Shown here piece after piece: positions 1 through 7,484 of a stretch of 64,000 bases of DNA; the stretch's first letter is position 1; each line of letters begins with the position of its first letter. Under the pieces are notes generated by a model. It saw nothing but the letters and a program-made list of their open reading frames with translations. It was not told the origin of the DNA and made no database searches. The position numbers were made by a program, and so were the translations under genes. Location of the stretch: NCBI GenBank assembly GCA_049323895.1, contig JBMOKT010000006.1, positions 1 to 64,000 on the forward strand, given 5' to 3'. The DNA comes from JBMOKT01 sp049323895. Lineage in GTDB: Bacteria; Bacillota; Peptococcia; Peptococcales; BICA1-8.

Positions 1-16
1 GATTAAAAATCCCTGC

Positions 17-2377
17 TTAAAATGCAGCATGCTCAGTCCTTGCAATTATTTCATCCTGAAGCTTTTTATTTAAATTTCTAAAGTAATCACTGTAGCCGGC
101 AACCCTAACAATTAAATCCCTGTACTTATCCGGCTCCTGCTGTGCTTTTCTTAAAATATCGGCACTGACAATATTAAATTGGATATGATGACCGTCCAGT
201 TTAAAATATGAACGTATTAAATGGGTCAATTTCTCGATACCTTCGGAACCTTCCACAATCTGTGGCGTAAACTTTTGATTTAACAGGGTTCCTCCCGTTC
301 TTAAATGATCCATTTTAGAAGCAGATTTAATAACGGCAGTAGGTCCCTTCCTGTCCGCTCCCTGTACTGGAGATATCCCTTCAGAAAGGGGCTCCCCAGC
401 CTTCCTTCCGTCAGGAGTTGCACCAATTACCGACCCAAAGTAAACATGGCAGGTTGTTGGCAGCATATTAATGCGATAACAGCCGCCTTTCATATTTTTC
501 CTGCCGTTAACCTCATTGTAATAAATATCAAAGACTTCCTTCATTATAGAATCTGCATACTCATCATCATTCCCATATTTCGGTGTACGGTTCAGGAATA
601 GCAGTTGTTCCTTCTCATATCCTGCAAAATCATCGTTGAGGGCTGCCATCATTTTTTCCATTGTCAAAGTGCCGCGGTCAAAAACATGCAGCTTAATTGC
701 CGAAAGACTATCGGTAATGCTGCCAATGCCAACACCCTGTATATAGCTGGTATTGTAGCGGGCACCGCCTCCATGATAATCTTTACCTTTTTTTATGCAA
801 TCATCAATAATAATAGACAAAAAGGGAGCAGGCATATATAAGGCATATAGTTTTTCAATAAAATTGTTCCCCTTGACCTTAATATCAATAAAATGCTTTA
901 GTTGCTTTTTGAAAGCTTCAATTAGTTGTTCAAAGGTAGTAAAGTACTGGGCAAGTCCCGTTTCCAGACCAATCCTCTTGCCTGTACGGGGGTCTATTCC
1001 ATTATTAAGGGTAATTTCCAATACTTTTACCAGGTTAAAGTAACCTGTCAAGATATATGCTTCTTTACCAAAAGCTCCAGTTTCCACACATCCGCTTGTT
1101 CCGCCGCATCTAGCATCTTCTATAGCCTTGCCCTGACGCAGGAGCTCTTCAATTACTGCATCTGTATTAAAGACAGATGGCTGCCCCAGTCCTTGCCTAA
1201 TTACCTCACAGGCCTTTTTCACAAATTTATCGGGGTTTTTGCGGCTGACCTGGATATTTGTACTGGGCTGGAGGATCCTCATTTCACCAATTATCTCTAG
1301 CAGTATATATGATAAGTCATTTACTCCATCAGAACCATCTGGTGCAACCCCGCCTATATTAATATTACAAAAATCCGTATAGGTTCCGCTCTCCTCCAAG
1401 GTAATGCCCACCTTGGGCGGTGCTGGCTGGTTGTTGAATTTTACCCAGAAACATTGCAACAACTCTTTCGCCTGTTCTCCGGTTAATTTTCCCTGATCAA
1501 TACCTTCCTTGTAAAAGGGATATAAGTGCTGATCAAGTTTTCCCGGGCAAAAGGAATCCCAGGTATTAAGCTCTGTTATAACCCCTAAATGGATAAACCA
1601 GTACGCCTGAATGGCCTCCCAAAAATCCCTGGGCTTATAGGCTGGTACATGTTCACATACTTGGGCAATTTTCTCCAGTTCCATTTTCCTTTGAGAATTT
1701 GCTTCTGCCTTAGCCATTTCCCGGGCCTTTTGAGCATGCCGTTTAGCAAAGGTAATTATTGCATCGGCACAAATAAACATTGCTTTTAACTGTTCGTGTT
1801 TTTCGTAAGCCTCAGGGTCGTTATAAAAATCCAGGCTCTCCATGCTCTGATTTATGTCAAACATAAAATCAACAAAACCCTTTTCATAGATCTTACCGTC
1901 TGCTACTGTATGCCCCGGAGCCCTCTGTTCCATAAACTCGGTAAAAATACCTGCCATGTAGCACTGCTGCCACTCTGGAGTCATGGATGCAAATAATAAA
2001 TCTCTCATAGATTTCCCCTGCCAGTAGGGAATAATTTCTTCACTCTGAATTTTCCTGGCCTGTTCATTGACTGCAAAGGAAATTTTGTCCCTATCGTTCA
2101 TTATATTTAAATCTTCTATACTATGGCAGCATAATTCCGGATAAGTAGGGGTTGCCTGGGGTGCAGGTCCCCTCTCTCCTACAATTAGCTCACCGTCATT
2201 GATACAAATAGTTTTGTTCTCCATGATATGTTTAAAGGTTAATGCCCGCAAAAGGGGGACTGATACTTTACCGGCGTAGGTTTTGTAAGCTTCTGTTGCC
2301 AATAAGGCTCTTTCCATACTTATAGAAGGAGGGGTCTCCAAGCTTTGCTGCCTTAATTTTGCTATCCGTTCATTCAT
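17..2377 (-). CDS. hypD: Glycyl radical enzyme, probable trans-4-hydroxy-L-proline dehydratase
   Basis: Glycyl radical enzyme of 786 residues. The thiyl-radical Cys lies in GCVET (C430, E432) and the radical glycine in RVAGYSDYF (G761). From memory of the Clostridioides difficile HypD active site (H160, S334, D339, F340, C434, E436, Y450, T645, G765), every residue appears here at a constant offset of -4: H156, S330, D335, F336, C430, E432, Y446, T641, G761. HypD dehydrates trans-4-hydroxyproline to pyrroline-5-carboxylate, which P5C reductase turns into proline; that reductase is not in this window. The activase gene ends 3 bp upstream, so the two form an operon. A related dehydratase with another substrate is possible, but conservation of the whole substrate pocket favours hydroxyproline. 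Protein is cytosolic and oxygen sensitive. Confidence 0.88.
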   Translation of the reverse strand: MNERIAKLRQQSLETPPSISMERALLATEAYKTYAGKVSVPLLRALTFKHIMENKTICINDGELIVGERGPAPQATPTYPELCCHSIEDLNIMNDRDKISFAVNEQARKIQSEEIIPYWQGKSMRDLLFASMTPEWQQCYMAGIFTEFMEQRAPGHTVADGKIYEKGFVDFMFDINQSMESLDFYNDPEAYEKHEQLKAMFICADAIITFAKRHAQKAREMAKAEANSQRKMELEKIAQVCEHVPAYKPRDFWEAIQAYWFIHLGVITELNTWDSFCPGKLDQHLYPFYKEGIDQGKLTGEQAKELLQCFWVKFNNQPAPPKVGITLEESGTYTDFCNINIGGVAPDGSDGVNDLSYILLEIIGEMRILQPSTNIQVSRKNPDKFVKKACEVIRQGLGQPSVFNTDAVIEELLRQGKAIEDARCGGTSGCVETGAFGKEAYILTGYFNLVKVLEITLNNGIDPRTGKRIGLETGLAQYFTTFEQLIEAFKKQLKHFIDIKVKGNNFIEKLYALYMPAPFLSIIIDDCIKKGKDYHGGGARYNTSYIQGVGIGSITDSLSAIKLHVFDRGTLTMEKMMAALNDDFAGYEKEQLLFLNRTPKYGNDDEYADSIMKEVFDIYYNEVNGRKNMKGGCYRINMLPTTCHVYFGSVIGATPDGRKAGEPLSEGISPVQGADRKGPTAVIKSASKMDHLRTGGTLLNQKFTPQIVEGSEGIEKLTHLIRSYFKLDGHHIQFNIVSADILRKAQQEPDKYRDLIVRVAGYSDYFRNLNKKLQDEIIARTEHAAF

Positions 2378-2380
2378 AAT

Positions 2381-3244
2381 TTAACCTCCTATTTTTACTA
2401 CTAGTCCTAATTCCTCAAGCTGGCTTTGGATTGGTGCCAGCTTATCCTGCGAAGGTCTTGATGTTTGCGGTAGTTTATAGGCATTTCCTAATCTCAGGTA
2501 TTTATCTTTAGCTGTATCATGATACGGCAAGATATTTATATTCCTTAAATTTAAATTTAATGCAAAATGGCCAATGGCGATTATATTTAATTCATCATCA
2601 TTTATCCCGGGAATTAGGGGGACTCTAATTATAATATTGCGATGAATGAGACTTAACTTTTGCAAGTTTTCTAAGATACCTCTATTGGAAACACCTGTAT
2701 ACTTCTGATGCTTTACATCATCCATATGTTTAAGGTCATATAGGAATATATCCGTTAAAGGGGTGATTCGCTCAAAAGTTTCCCAGGGAGCAAATCCTGA
2801 AGTGTCAACAGCTGTATGGATATACTCCAAGCGGCACAAATTTAAGGTCTCTTCCAGGAAGGCGGGCTGACACAAAGGCTCTCCACCTGAAAAGGTCACT
2901 CCCCCTCCGGATTGTTCATAAAAAACCAAATCCTTTTTTATTTCATCCAGTACTTGTTGCGGGTAAACTTTACGACCGCTCATTTCTCTTGCCTCGGCAG
3001 GACAACTGACAGTACACTCGCCACACAGGATACATCCTTGGCTATGGTTGCAAGCACTACGGCACTGACCACAATTAATGCAGCGGTCATTCCAGAACAT
3101 TAATTCTTTCTCAAATTTTTGACTTTCAGGATTATGGCACCACCAGCAGTTTAAGGGACACCCTTTTAAAAAAACTGTAGTGCGAATACCTGGTCCATCG
3201 TTGATAGAAAACCTTTGCAAATTAAAAATAGTCCCTTCTGTCAT
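2381..3244 (-). CDS. Glycyl radical enzyme activating enzyme (radical SAM)
   Basis: Radical SAM activase of 287 residues that installs the glycyl radical on the neighbouring dehydratase. The SAM cluster motif is CPLNCWWC (CxxxCxxC) near residues 30-37. A ferredoxin-like insert follows with two Cys clusters (CINCGQC...C and CILCGEC...C, about residues 55-85), as in activases of the glycerol/choline/hydroxyproline branch and unlike the shorter PflA. SGGEPL is the usual SAM-binding element. The gene precedes hypD by 3 bp and probably shares its promoter. The start ATG follows a GGGGTGG stretch. Assignment as the HypD activase rests on adjacency. Confidence 0.93.
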   Translation of the reverse strand: MTEGTIFNLQRFSINDGPGIRTTVFLKGCPLNCWWCHNPESQKFEKELMFWNDRCINCGQCRSACNHSQGCILCGECTVSCPAEAREMSGRKVYPQQVLDEIKKDLVFYEQSGGGVTFSGGEPLCQPAFLEETLNLCRLEYIHTAVDTSGFAPWETFERITPLTDIFLYDLKHMDDVKHQKYTGVSNRGILENLQKLSLIHRNIIIRVPLIPGINDDELNIIAIGHFALNLNLRNINILPYHDTAKDKYLRLGNAYKLPQTSRPSQDKLAPIQSQLEELGLVVKIGG

Positions 3245-3270
3245 CCAACCACCCCGATAGCTTTTTCCTT

Positions 3271-3380
3271 TTAGCTTAATTTGAATTGTTGCACGATGGC
3301 ATTTAAATTTCGGACCATTTCAGCCTGTTCCTGAGCAACATTTGTTATCTGGTCCATAGAGCCGATGTTTCTAAAGAAAT
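3271..3380 (-). pseudogene. Remnant of a methyl-accepting chemotaxis protein C-terminus
   Basis: Reading on the minus strand, the frame ending at 3271 encodes about 36 residues, including MDQITNVAQEQAEMVRNLNA and ending in QQFKLS-stop. This matches the extreme C-terminus of chemotaxis receptors (consensus like I-MDQI--VAQ-QA----ELN--V--FK). No start codon, ligand domain or HAMP domain precedes it, because the next gene's end lies immediately upstream. It therefore looks like the 3' scar of a deleted receptor gene left between the Cys-rich protein gene and the activase. It has no role I can infer. Confidence 0.7.
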
Positions 3381-3638
3381 TTAGTCCTTTGCGGCAAGTT
3401 TTATGACCTTGTCCATTTTATTCCTGATGTAGTCATAACCTCCCCTAGAGTGGGGTATTATACAATTTGAGCAATCTTTGACATTTTTAGTATATTTAAA
3501 ATTACCGCCGCAGTTTTCTTTTAAAAGGTACAGGGGGCAGTAGCAAAATAGGCAGTTGAAGGTTTCCTGTTCCACACCTTTATGGCAGGGAAAGTATTCA
3601 CATTTTTGGTTTTGAACAGATTTGTAGTTTTCAGTCAT
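3381..3638 (-). CDS. Cysteine-rich small domain protein
   Basis: Protein of 85 residues with Cys at FPCHKG, NCLFCYCPLY, ENCGG and DCSNC. This spacing fits the 'cysteine-rich small domain' family (PF04071), a presumed metal-binding module whose function is not established. The order H/C...CxxCxC...C...CxxC could hold zinc or an iron-sulfur cluster. It is read on the minus strand with a good upstream GGGGGAAATT ribosome site. Downstream it runs directly into the chemotaxis-receptor remnant, so its original 3' neighbour is lost. No signal peptide or membrane segment is visible, so it is likely cytosolic. Confidence 0.68.
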   Translation of the reverse strand: MTENYKSVQNQKCEYFPCHKGVEQETFNCLFCYCPLYLLKENCGGNFKYTKNVKDCSNCIIPHSRGGYDYIRNKMDKVIKLAAKD

Positions 3639-3727
3639 AATTTCCCCCTTTCGCAGTAAGTAATTTCTTTTTATTTAATTGAAAAACCTGCTTTTTTTAT
3701 ATTATTTTTTCTTATTGGGAGGTATTT

Positions 3728-4180
3728 ATGGATAGGGAAGAGTTATTATTAAAATTGAATTGGTTTTATAGCTTGGAACTGAGTCAAGTAGATTTATATT
3801 CTGCACTAAGTAACCGCTTCCAGAACAAATATACTTCCTTGGTTTTCGAGAGAATTGCAGCTATTGAACAGCAGCATGTGGATAATATGGCAGCCCAAAT
3901 AAAAAAACTAGGTGGAAAACCTAGCATTTTAAGCGATATTGTTGCCCCCATCACAGGCAGTGCTGTAGGAGAAATCCTTTCCTTGGGATCTAAAGAACAG
4001 ATTTTGCAGATTGCTATTTTGCTTGAAGAGAAAGCTATGCATGACTACCAGCAGTTAATTCTATCCCTTCCGCCAGTGGAGGAAAAAAAAGAATTAGTGA
4101 GAATACTGCAGAGCAATTTAGTAGATGAAGACCTTCATACCTCCTGGTTTAGAAATAATAAAGATATTAATCACAGATGA
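3728..4180 (+). CDS. Ferritin-like di-iron protein
   Basis: Protein of 150 residues, all alpha-helical, with the spacing of a ferritin-like four-helix bundle: E17 in the first helix (LELSQVD), an ExxH pair in the second (IEQQH, about 47-51), a Glu-containing third helix (EEKAMHDY) and an E..H pair in the last (VDEDLHTSW). These would bind a di-iron centre. It resembles the rubrerythrin/COQ7-like ferritin family but lacks the C-terminal rubredoxin domain of true rubrerythrin. A role in iron or peroxide handling is inferred only. Two small genes follow on the same strand, probably in one transcript ending at the hairpin near 4700. Confidence 0.72.
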   Translation: MDREELLLKLNWFYSLELSQVDLYSALSNRFQNKYTSLVFERIAAIEQQHVDNMAAQIKKLGGKPSILSDIVAPITGSAVGEILSLGSKEQILQIAILLEEKAMHDYQQLILSLPPVEEKKELVRILQSNLVDEDLHTSWFRNNKDINHR

Positions 4181-4228
4181 ACTAAACAGAAAATATAATA
4201 AATATATAAAAAATTCAAGGGTGAGATT

Positions 4229-4354
4229 ATGTCCAATGAAGAAAATAGCAGGCACGACCTTTTATTAATAATTGTCGTTGCTTTATTTATTCTTTTTGTA
4301 ACAGGGTTTGCCATACCTACTCCTATAACTGAGGAGCCCATTGTTATATCTTAG
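4229..4354 (+). CDS. Small single-pass membrane protein, unknown
   Basis: Short open frame of 41 residues: a polar N-terminus (MSNEENSRHD), one strongly hydrophobic segment of about 19 residues (LLLIIVVALFILFVTGFAI) and a short acidic tail ending IVIS. AAGGGTGAG lies just upstream of the ATG. It sits between the ferritin-like gene and another hypothetical gene on the same strand, and its stop codon overlaps the ribosome binding site of the next gene, which suggests coupled translation. I do not recognise the family. Short membrane proteins of this kind are often missed. Confidence 0.5.
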   Translation: MSNEENSRHDLLLIIVVALFILFVTGFAIPTPITEEPIVIS

Positions 4355-4365
4355 GAGGGTTGCCT

Positions 4366-4692
4366 GTGTTAACTGCCGAGTATCTAAGCAGACTTTTAGA
4401 AGGTATTAATGAACATTTAAATACACCGAACAACCCAAACAATAATCAACCAAACAAAAATAAACAAGAACGTAGCGGCTGCACCTTAACCCCTGCCCAG
4501 GTCCTTATTATTCTTGGCATATTAGGAGGAGTCTTATTTGTTGATTCCATCCAGGTAACAAAAGACCAGTTAATAAATATAGTATTACAAGGCTCTTTGC
4601 AGCGCCCAACAAAAGCAGATAAAGTACTGGAAGAGATGGGATCTATGAGCTTCGATCAGGTAATGCAAGCTTTAATAAAAAAATATAGTTAA
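4366..4692 (+). CDS. Hypothetical protein with Asn/Pro-rich linker and hydrophobic segment
   Basis: Protein of 108 residues that I do not recognise. GTG at 4366 is chosen as start because GGAGGG (4354-4359) lies 6 nt upstream; the in-frame TTG at 4360 is too close to it. N-terminal helix (MLTAEYLSRLLEGINEHLN), then an Asn/Pro/Lys-rich linker, then a hydrophobic stretch (VLIILGILGGVLFVDSI, about residues 46-62) and a C-terminal helical region (DKVLEEMGSMSFDQVMQAL). The hydrophobic stretch may be a membrane segment or a buried helix. It follows the 41-residue membrane protein gene by 11 bp. Confidence 0.58.
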   Translation: MLTAEYLSRLLEGINEHLNTPNNPNNNQPNKNKQERSGCTLTPAQVLIILGILGGVLFVDSIQVTKDQLINIVLQGSLQRPTKADKVLEEMGSMSFDQVMQALIKKYS

Positions 4693-4720
4693 AGCCTTGA
4701 CCGAAAATTGTCAAGGCTTT
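4691..4720. terminator. Bidirectional terminator between convergent genes
   Basis: Perfect 11-bp inverted repeat AAAGCCTTGAC / GTCAAGGCTTT with an 8-nt loop, placed between the convergent ends of the hypothetical gene (+) and the SDR gene (-). A/T runs on both sides fit rho-independent termination in both directions. Confidence 0.85.
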
Positions 4721-4723
4721 AAT

Positions 4724-5467
4724 TTAACTAATAGTAAAGCCACCATCAACTACAATGGTTTGGCCAGTTATAAAATCCCCGCCGGTTATTAAACCGACAA
4801 TGGCTTCTGCTACATCCTCGGGATAAGCAGCTCTTCCCAGGGGAGTACCCTTGGACAGCATGGCAATATGCTCGTCTTTCCCCTCAACCCAGCGAGTTAA
4901 AACAACTCCGGGAGCAACTGAGTTTACCCGTACGTCTGGTGCAAAGGTGAGAGCTAAAGACTTGGTTAAGCTGATAGCAGCAGCTTTGGAAGCAGCATAA
5001 GCCATTGAACTTCCCTTGCCTGTTAAGCCGGCAATGGAAGTAACATTGATCACACATCCTTTATTTTTTTTCAGCTGTTCTGCACACGCCCTGGCAGCAA
5101 AAAAGATGCTTTTAACATTAGTATTGAAGGCTCTGTCCCAATATTCTTCCTTTAATCCTTCTAGGTCAGCAAATTCTACAAAGTTAGTGGTACCGGCGTT
5201 ATTAACCAAAATATCAATTCGTTCAAATTTTGATTCGACTTCCCGTACCATCTCTCTTACTTGGTCATCCTGTGAGATATCTGCCTGTATAAGAATGGCC
5301 TTTACCCCAATTTTTAAAACTTCCTCTAAGGTTTCCCGGGCTTCCTTTTCCGATTTGGAGTAATTAATAACTACATTTGCACCTTTTTTTGCTAGCTCCA
5401 AGGCTGCAGCCCGACCAATCCCCGTGGCTGACCCTGTTATTAAAGCTGTTTTCCCTTTCACATCCAC
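4724..5467 (-). CDS. SDR family oxidoreductase (FabG-like)
   Basis: Classical short-chain dehydrogenase of 247 residues. The NAD(P)-binding motif TGSATGIG is at about residues 11-18, NNAG at about 89-92, the catalytic Ser in NVTSIAG and the YAASK pair (Tyr/Lys) at about 156-160. The C-terminus ends with the usual GQTIVVDGG signature. The family includes 3-oxoacyl-ACP reductases and many alcohol dehydrogenases, so the substrate cannot be fixed. GTG is the start, 7 nt after AGGATGGTGA, which overlaps the end of the histidine kinase gene; the two are therefore likely cotranscribed. Confidence 0.85.
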   Translation of the reverse strand: MDVKGKTALITGSATGIGRAAALELAKKGANVVINYSKSEKEARETLEEVLKIGVKAILIQADISQDDQVREMVREVESKFERIDILVNNAGTTNFVEFADLEGLKEEYWDRAFNTNVKSIFFAARACAEQLKKNKGCVINVTSIAGLTGKGSSMAYAASKAAAISLTKSLALTFAPDVRVNSVAPGVVLTRWVEGKDEHIAMLSKGTPLGRAAYPEDVAEAIVGLITGGDFITGQTIVVDGGFTIS

Positions 5468-5474
5468 TAATCAT

Positions 5475-6905
5475 TCACCATCCTGACTTATTATTTTGTT
5501 TTAAAAATATTATAAATTTGGTTCCTTTTTCAACTGTACTTTCAACTTCAATCCTGCCCCCATGAGCTCTTATAATCGAATATGAAATGCTTAAACCTAA
5601 ACCCGTGCCTTTTTCCTTAGTGGTATAAAAAGGTGTCCCAAGTTTGCTTAGTTTATCCGGTGGTATACCACATCCGTTATCTTCAATCTCAATACTTATT
5701 TCTTCAGCTTCAGAGATTTCTTTGATATTAATAGATATAACCCCTCCACTAGTCATGGCATCTATAGAATTTCTGCATAAGTTTAAAATCACCTGCTTTA
5801 TTTGGTCTTTGTCAATTAAGCAATGGTAATTATTTCCCACAATGGTATGCTTTATCTGAATATTGTTAAGCATGGCCTGGGGAGTTATTATTTCTAAAAG
5901 TTCCTTAATAATCTTAACAATAGATTCCCTTTTTAACCTTGTTTCCTTAGGACGTGCCAGCTGTAAAAAATCAGAGATAAGCACATTTACCCTGTCAATT
6001 TCAGATATGATGGAATCTACAAAATTATCTATTTTCTCTTTTTCATACTGTCTTATCTTTAACAGCTGGGCGTACCCCCTTACTACAGCTAAAGGGTTGC
6101 GGACCTCGTGGACCATACCGGCAGACATTTGACCTATTAGTGCCAGTTTTTCCTTTTCAAATAATACCCTTTGGGTTTCTTCCAATGCTTGTTCAGCTTG
6201 TTTTCTTTGGGAGATATCCCTGCAGACCAGCATTACTGCCGGCTGGTTATAATAATCGATTAAAATTCCTGATATTTCTACTATTACCTCTTCACCTGCT
6301 GAGTTAATAATTATTTCCTGCTCAAAAGGTACTGTCCCTAGTCTTTTAACAGCTTTCAAACGCTCCTGTACCGCCTCCCTGAAAGCTGGGTGAAGAAAAT
6401 CCATTGCTAATCTGCTTAACAATTGTTTTTTTCCCGTTGCCTTTAATATCTTTACTGAAGCATTATTAGCAAACAGGATTTTACCAGATAAATCATGGAC
6501 AATTACAGCATCAGGCAAAAGCTCTACCAACTGACGGTATCTTTCTTCACTGTAAACAAGTTTGCGTTCATTTAATTTCCGCTCAGTAATGTCCCTGGCA
6601 ATGAAAAGAACTGCTTCTCTACTGTCATATTCAATTGTGTGGGCATTTATTTCCACTGGAATAACACAGCCAAATTTTGAAATCAACACTGTTTCAAAGG
6701 TTACCTCGCCTATTGCGAGATACTTGTCTAATAAAACAGCACTATCCCGGCTCAAGGGGTCATAAGGGGTTATATCATGAGGATACATCCGCAGCAGTTC
6801 GGTACGGCTATAACCTAACTTTTCACAAACTACTTCATTAATCTCTATAAACCTACCATTTGCTCCTTGATAATCAACTTCCGACACCAAAAGCATATCT
6901 TTCAC
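5475..6905 (-). CDS. PAS sensor histidine kinase (3' part of a frameshifted gene)
   Basis: Segment of 476 residues that begins inside a PAS domain (VSEVDYQGANGRFIEINEV), followed by a second PAS domain (about 115-235), a HisKA dimerisation helix with the phospho-acceptor His in MVHEVRNPLAVVRGYAQ (about 265-280), and an HATPase domain with N box (NLCRNSIDAM), G1 (DNGCGIPPDK) and G2 (GTGLGLSISYSI). No membrane segment is visible, so it is a soluble sensor. Its N-terminus lacks the first strands of a PAS domain; the missing part is encoded in another frame just upstream, implying one gene split at the T7 run 6927-6933. No response regulator is adjacent. Confidence 0.85.
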   Translation of the reverse strand: MKDMLLVSEVDYQGANGRFIEINEVVCEKLGYSRTELLRMYPHDITPYDPLSRDSAVLLDKYLAIGEVTFETVLISKFGCVIPVEINAHTIEYDSREAVLFIARDITERKLNERKLVYSEERYRQLVELLPDAVIVHDLSGKILFANNASVKILKATGKKQLLSRLAMDFLHPAFREAVQERLKAVKRLGTVPFEQEIIINSAGEEVIVEISGILIDYYNQPAVMLVCRDISQRKQAEQALEETQRVLFEKEKLALIGQMSAGMVHEVRNPLAVVRGYAQLLKIRQYEKEKIDNFVDSIISEIDRVNVLISDFLQLARPKETRLKRESIVKIIKELLEIITPQAMLNNIQIKHTIVGNNYHCLIDKDQIKQVILNLCRNSIDAMTSGGVISINIKEISEAEEISIEIEDNGCGIPPDKLSKLGTPFYTTKEKGTGLGLSISYSIIRAHGGRIEVESTVEKGTKFIIFLKQNNKSGW

Positions 6906-7318
6906 GCTATTGAATAATTCCCTATATTTTTTTCACTGCTTCTTAGTGCTTTATCAGCCTGTTTACGCTCTGTCACATCATGGCAAAATGCCACAAACTC
7001 TTTTTCCGAAGCCTTAAAACAATTTAATTGCACGTCAAATATAGTACCATTTTTTTTTACCAATGTTGCCTCCATAACAAGTTCTCCAGTTACTTTTAAC
7101 AGGTCAAAAGACTTCATTACTATATCCCTGGTTTCAGCAGGTATTATTTCGGCTATACTTAGATTTAGCAGTTCCTCTTGCGAATACCCAAGCATAATAC
7201 ATGCCGCTGTGTTTACATCAATATAGTTCCCATTACTATCGGCAACAAAAATTGCGTTAATAGAATTTTTAAAATATTTTTGATATTTGTCTTCTTGTTC
7301 CAATAAGGTACCCTCCAT
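6902..7318 (-). CDS. PAS domain protein (5' part of a frameshifted histidine kinase)
   Basis: Codes 138 residues from ATG 7318, placed 9 nt after GGGGAG (an upstream TTG at 7327 is too close). It holds one full PAS domain (NSINAIFVADSNGNYIDVN ... FVAFCHDVTERKQA) and then ends abruptly in SSEKNIGNYSIA. If one A is added to the A7 run (plus-strand T7 at 6927-6933), the frame reads SSEKKYRELFNSVKDMLLV, the normal lead-in to a PAS domain, and continues into the downstream kinase frame, giving one protein of about 615 residues. This is either a true mutation, a slippage site or a sequence error. Confidence 0.8.
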   Translation of the reverse strand: MEGTLLEQEDKYQKYFKNSINAIFVADSNGNYIDVNTAACIMLGYSQEELLNLSIAEIIPAETRDIVMKSFDLLKVTGELVMEATLVKKNGTIFDVQLNCFKASEKEFVAFCHDVTERKQADKALRSSEKNIGNYSIA

Positions 7319-7395
7319 ATGCCCCAACTCCCCAATAAAATTAAAAAAATGTTTTTTTTATATATTACTATTCTTTTTAAAAAAATCCTTTAGAA

Positions 7396-7434
7396 TTGAA
7401 CTTATACTTATTACCTTGTAAAAGTTATACCTTC
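7396..7434. repeat. Dispersed 39-bp repeat, copy 1
   Basis: 39-bp stretch that matches 35247-35285 with 4 mismatches; the inner 24 bp (7405-7428, starting TACTTATTACC) are identical. Both copies lie next to a rho-independent terminator of a minus-strand gene (asnB here, tatC there). No coding potential. Function unknown. Confidence 0.8.
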
Positions 7435-7444
7435 CGAATAAGTA

Positions 7445-7471
7445 TAAAAAATTGCCCAAGATAACTTGGGC
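7445..7471 (-). terminator. asnB terminator
   Basis: GCCCAAG / CTTGGGC stem with ATAA loop, followed on the minus strand by AATTTTTT. It lies 14 bp beyond the asnB stop codon. Confidence 0.85.
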
Positions 7472-7484
7472 TGGATAGTCTTAG

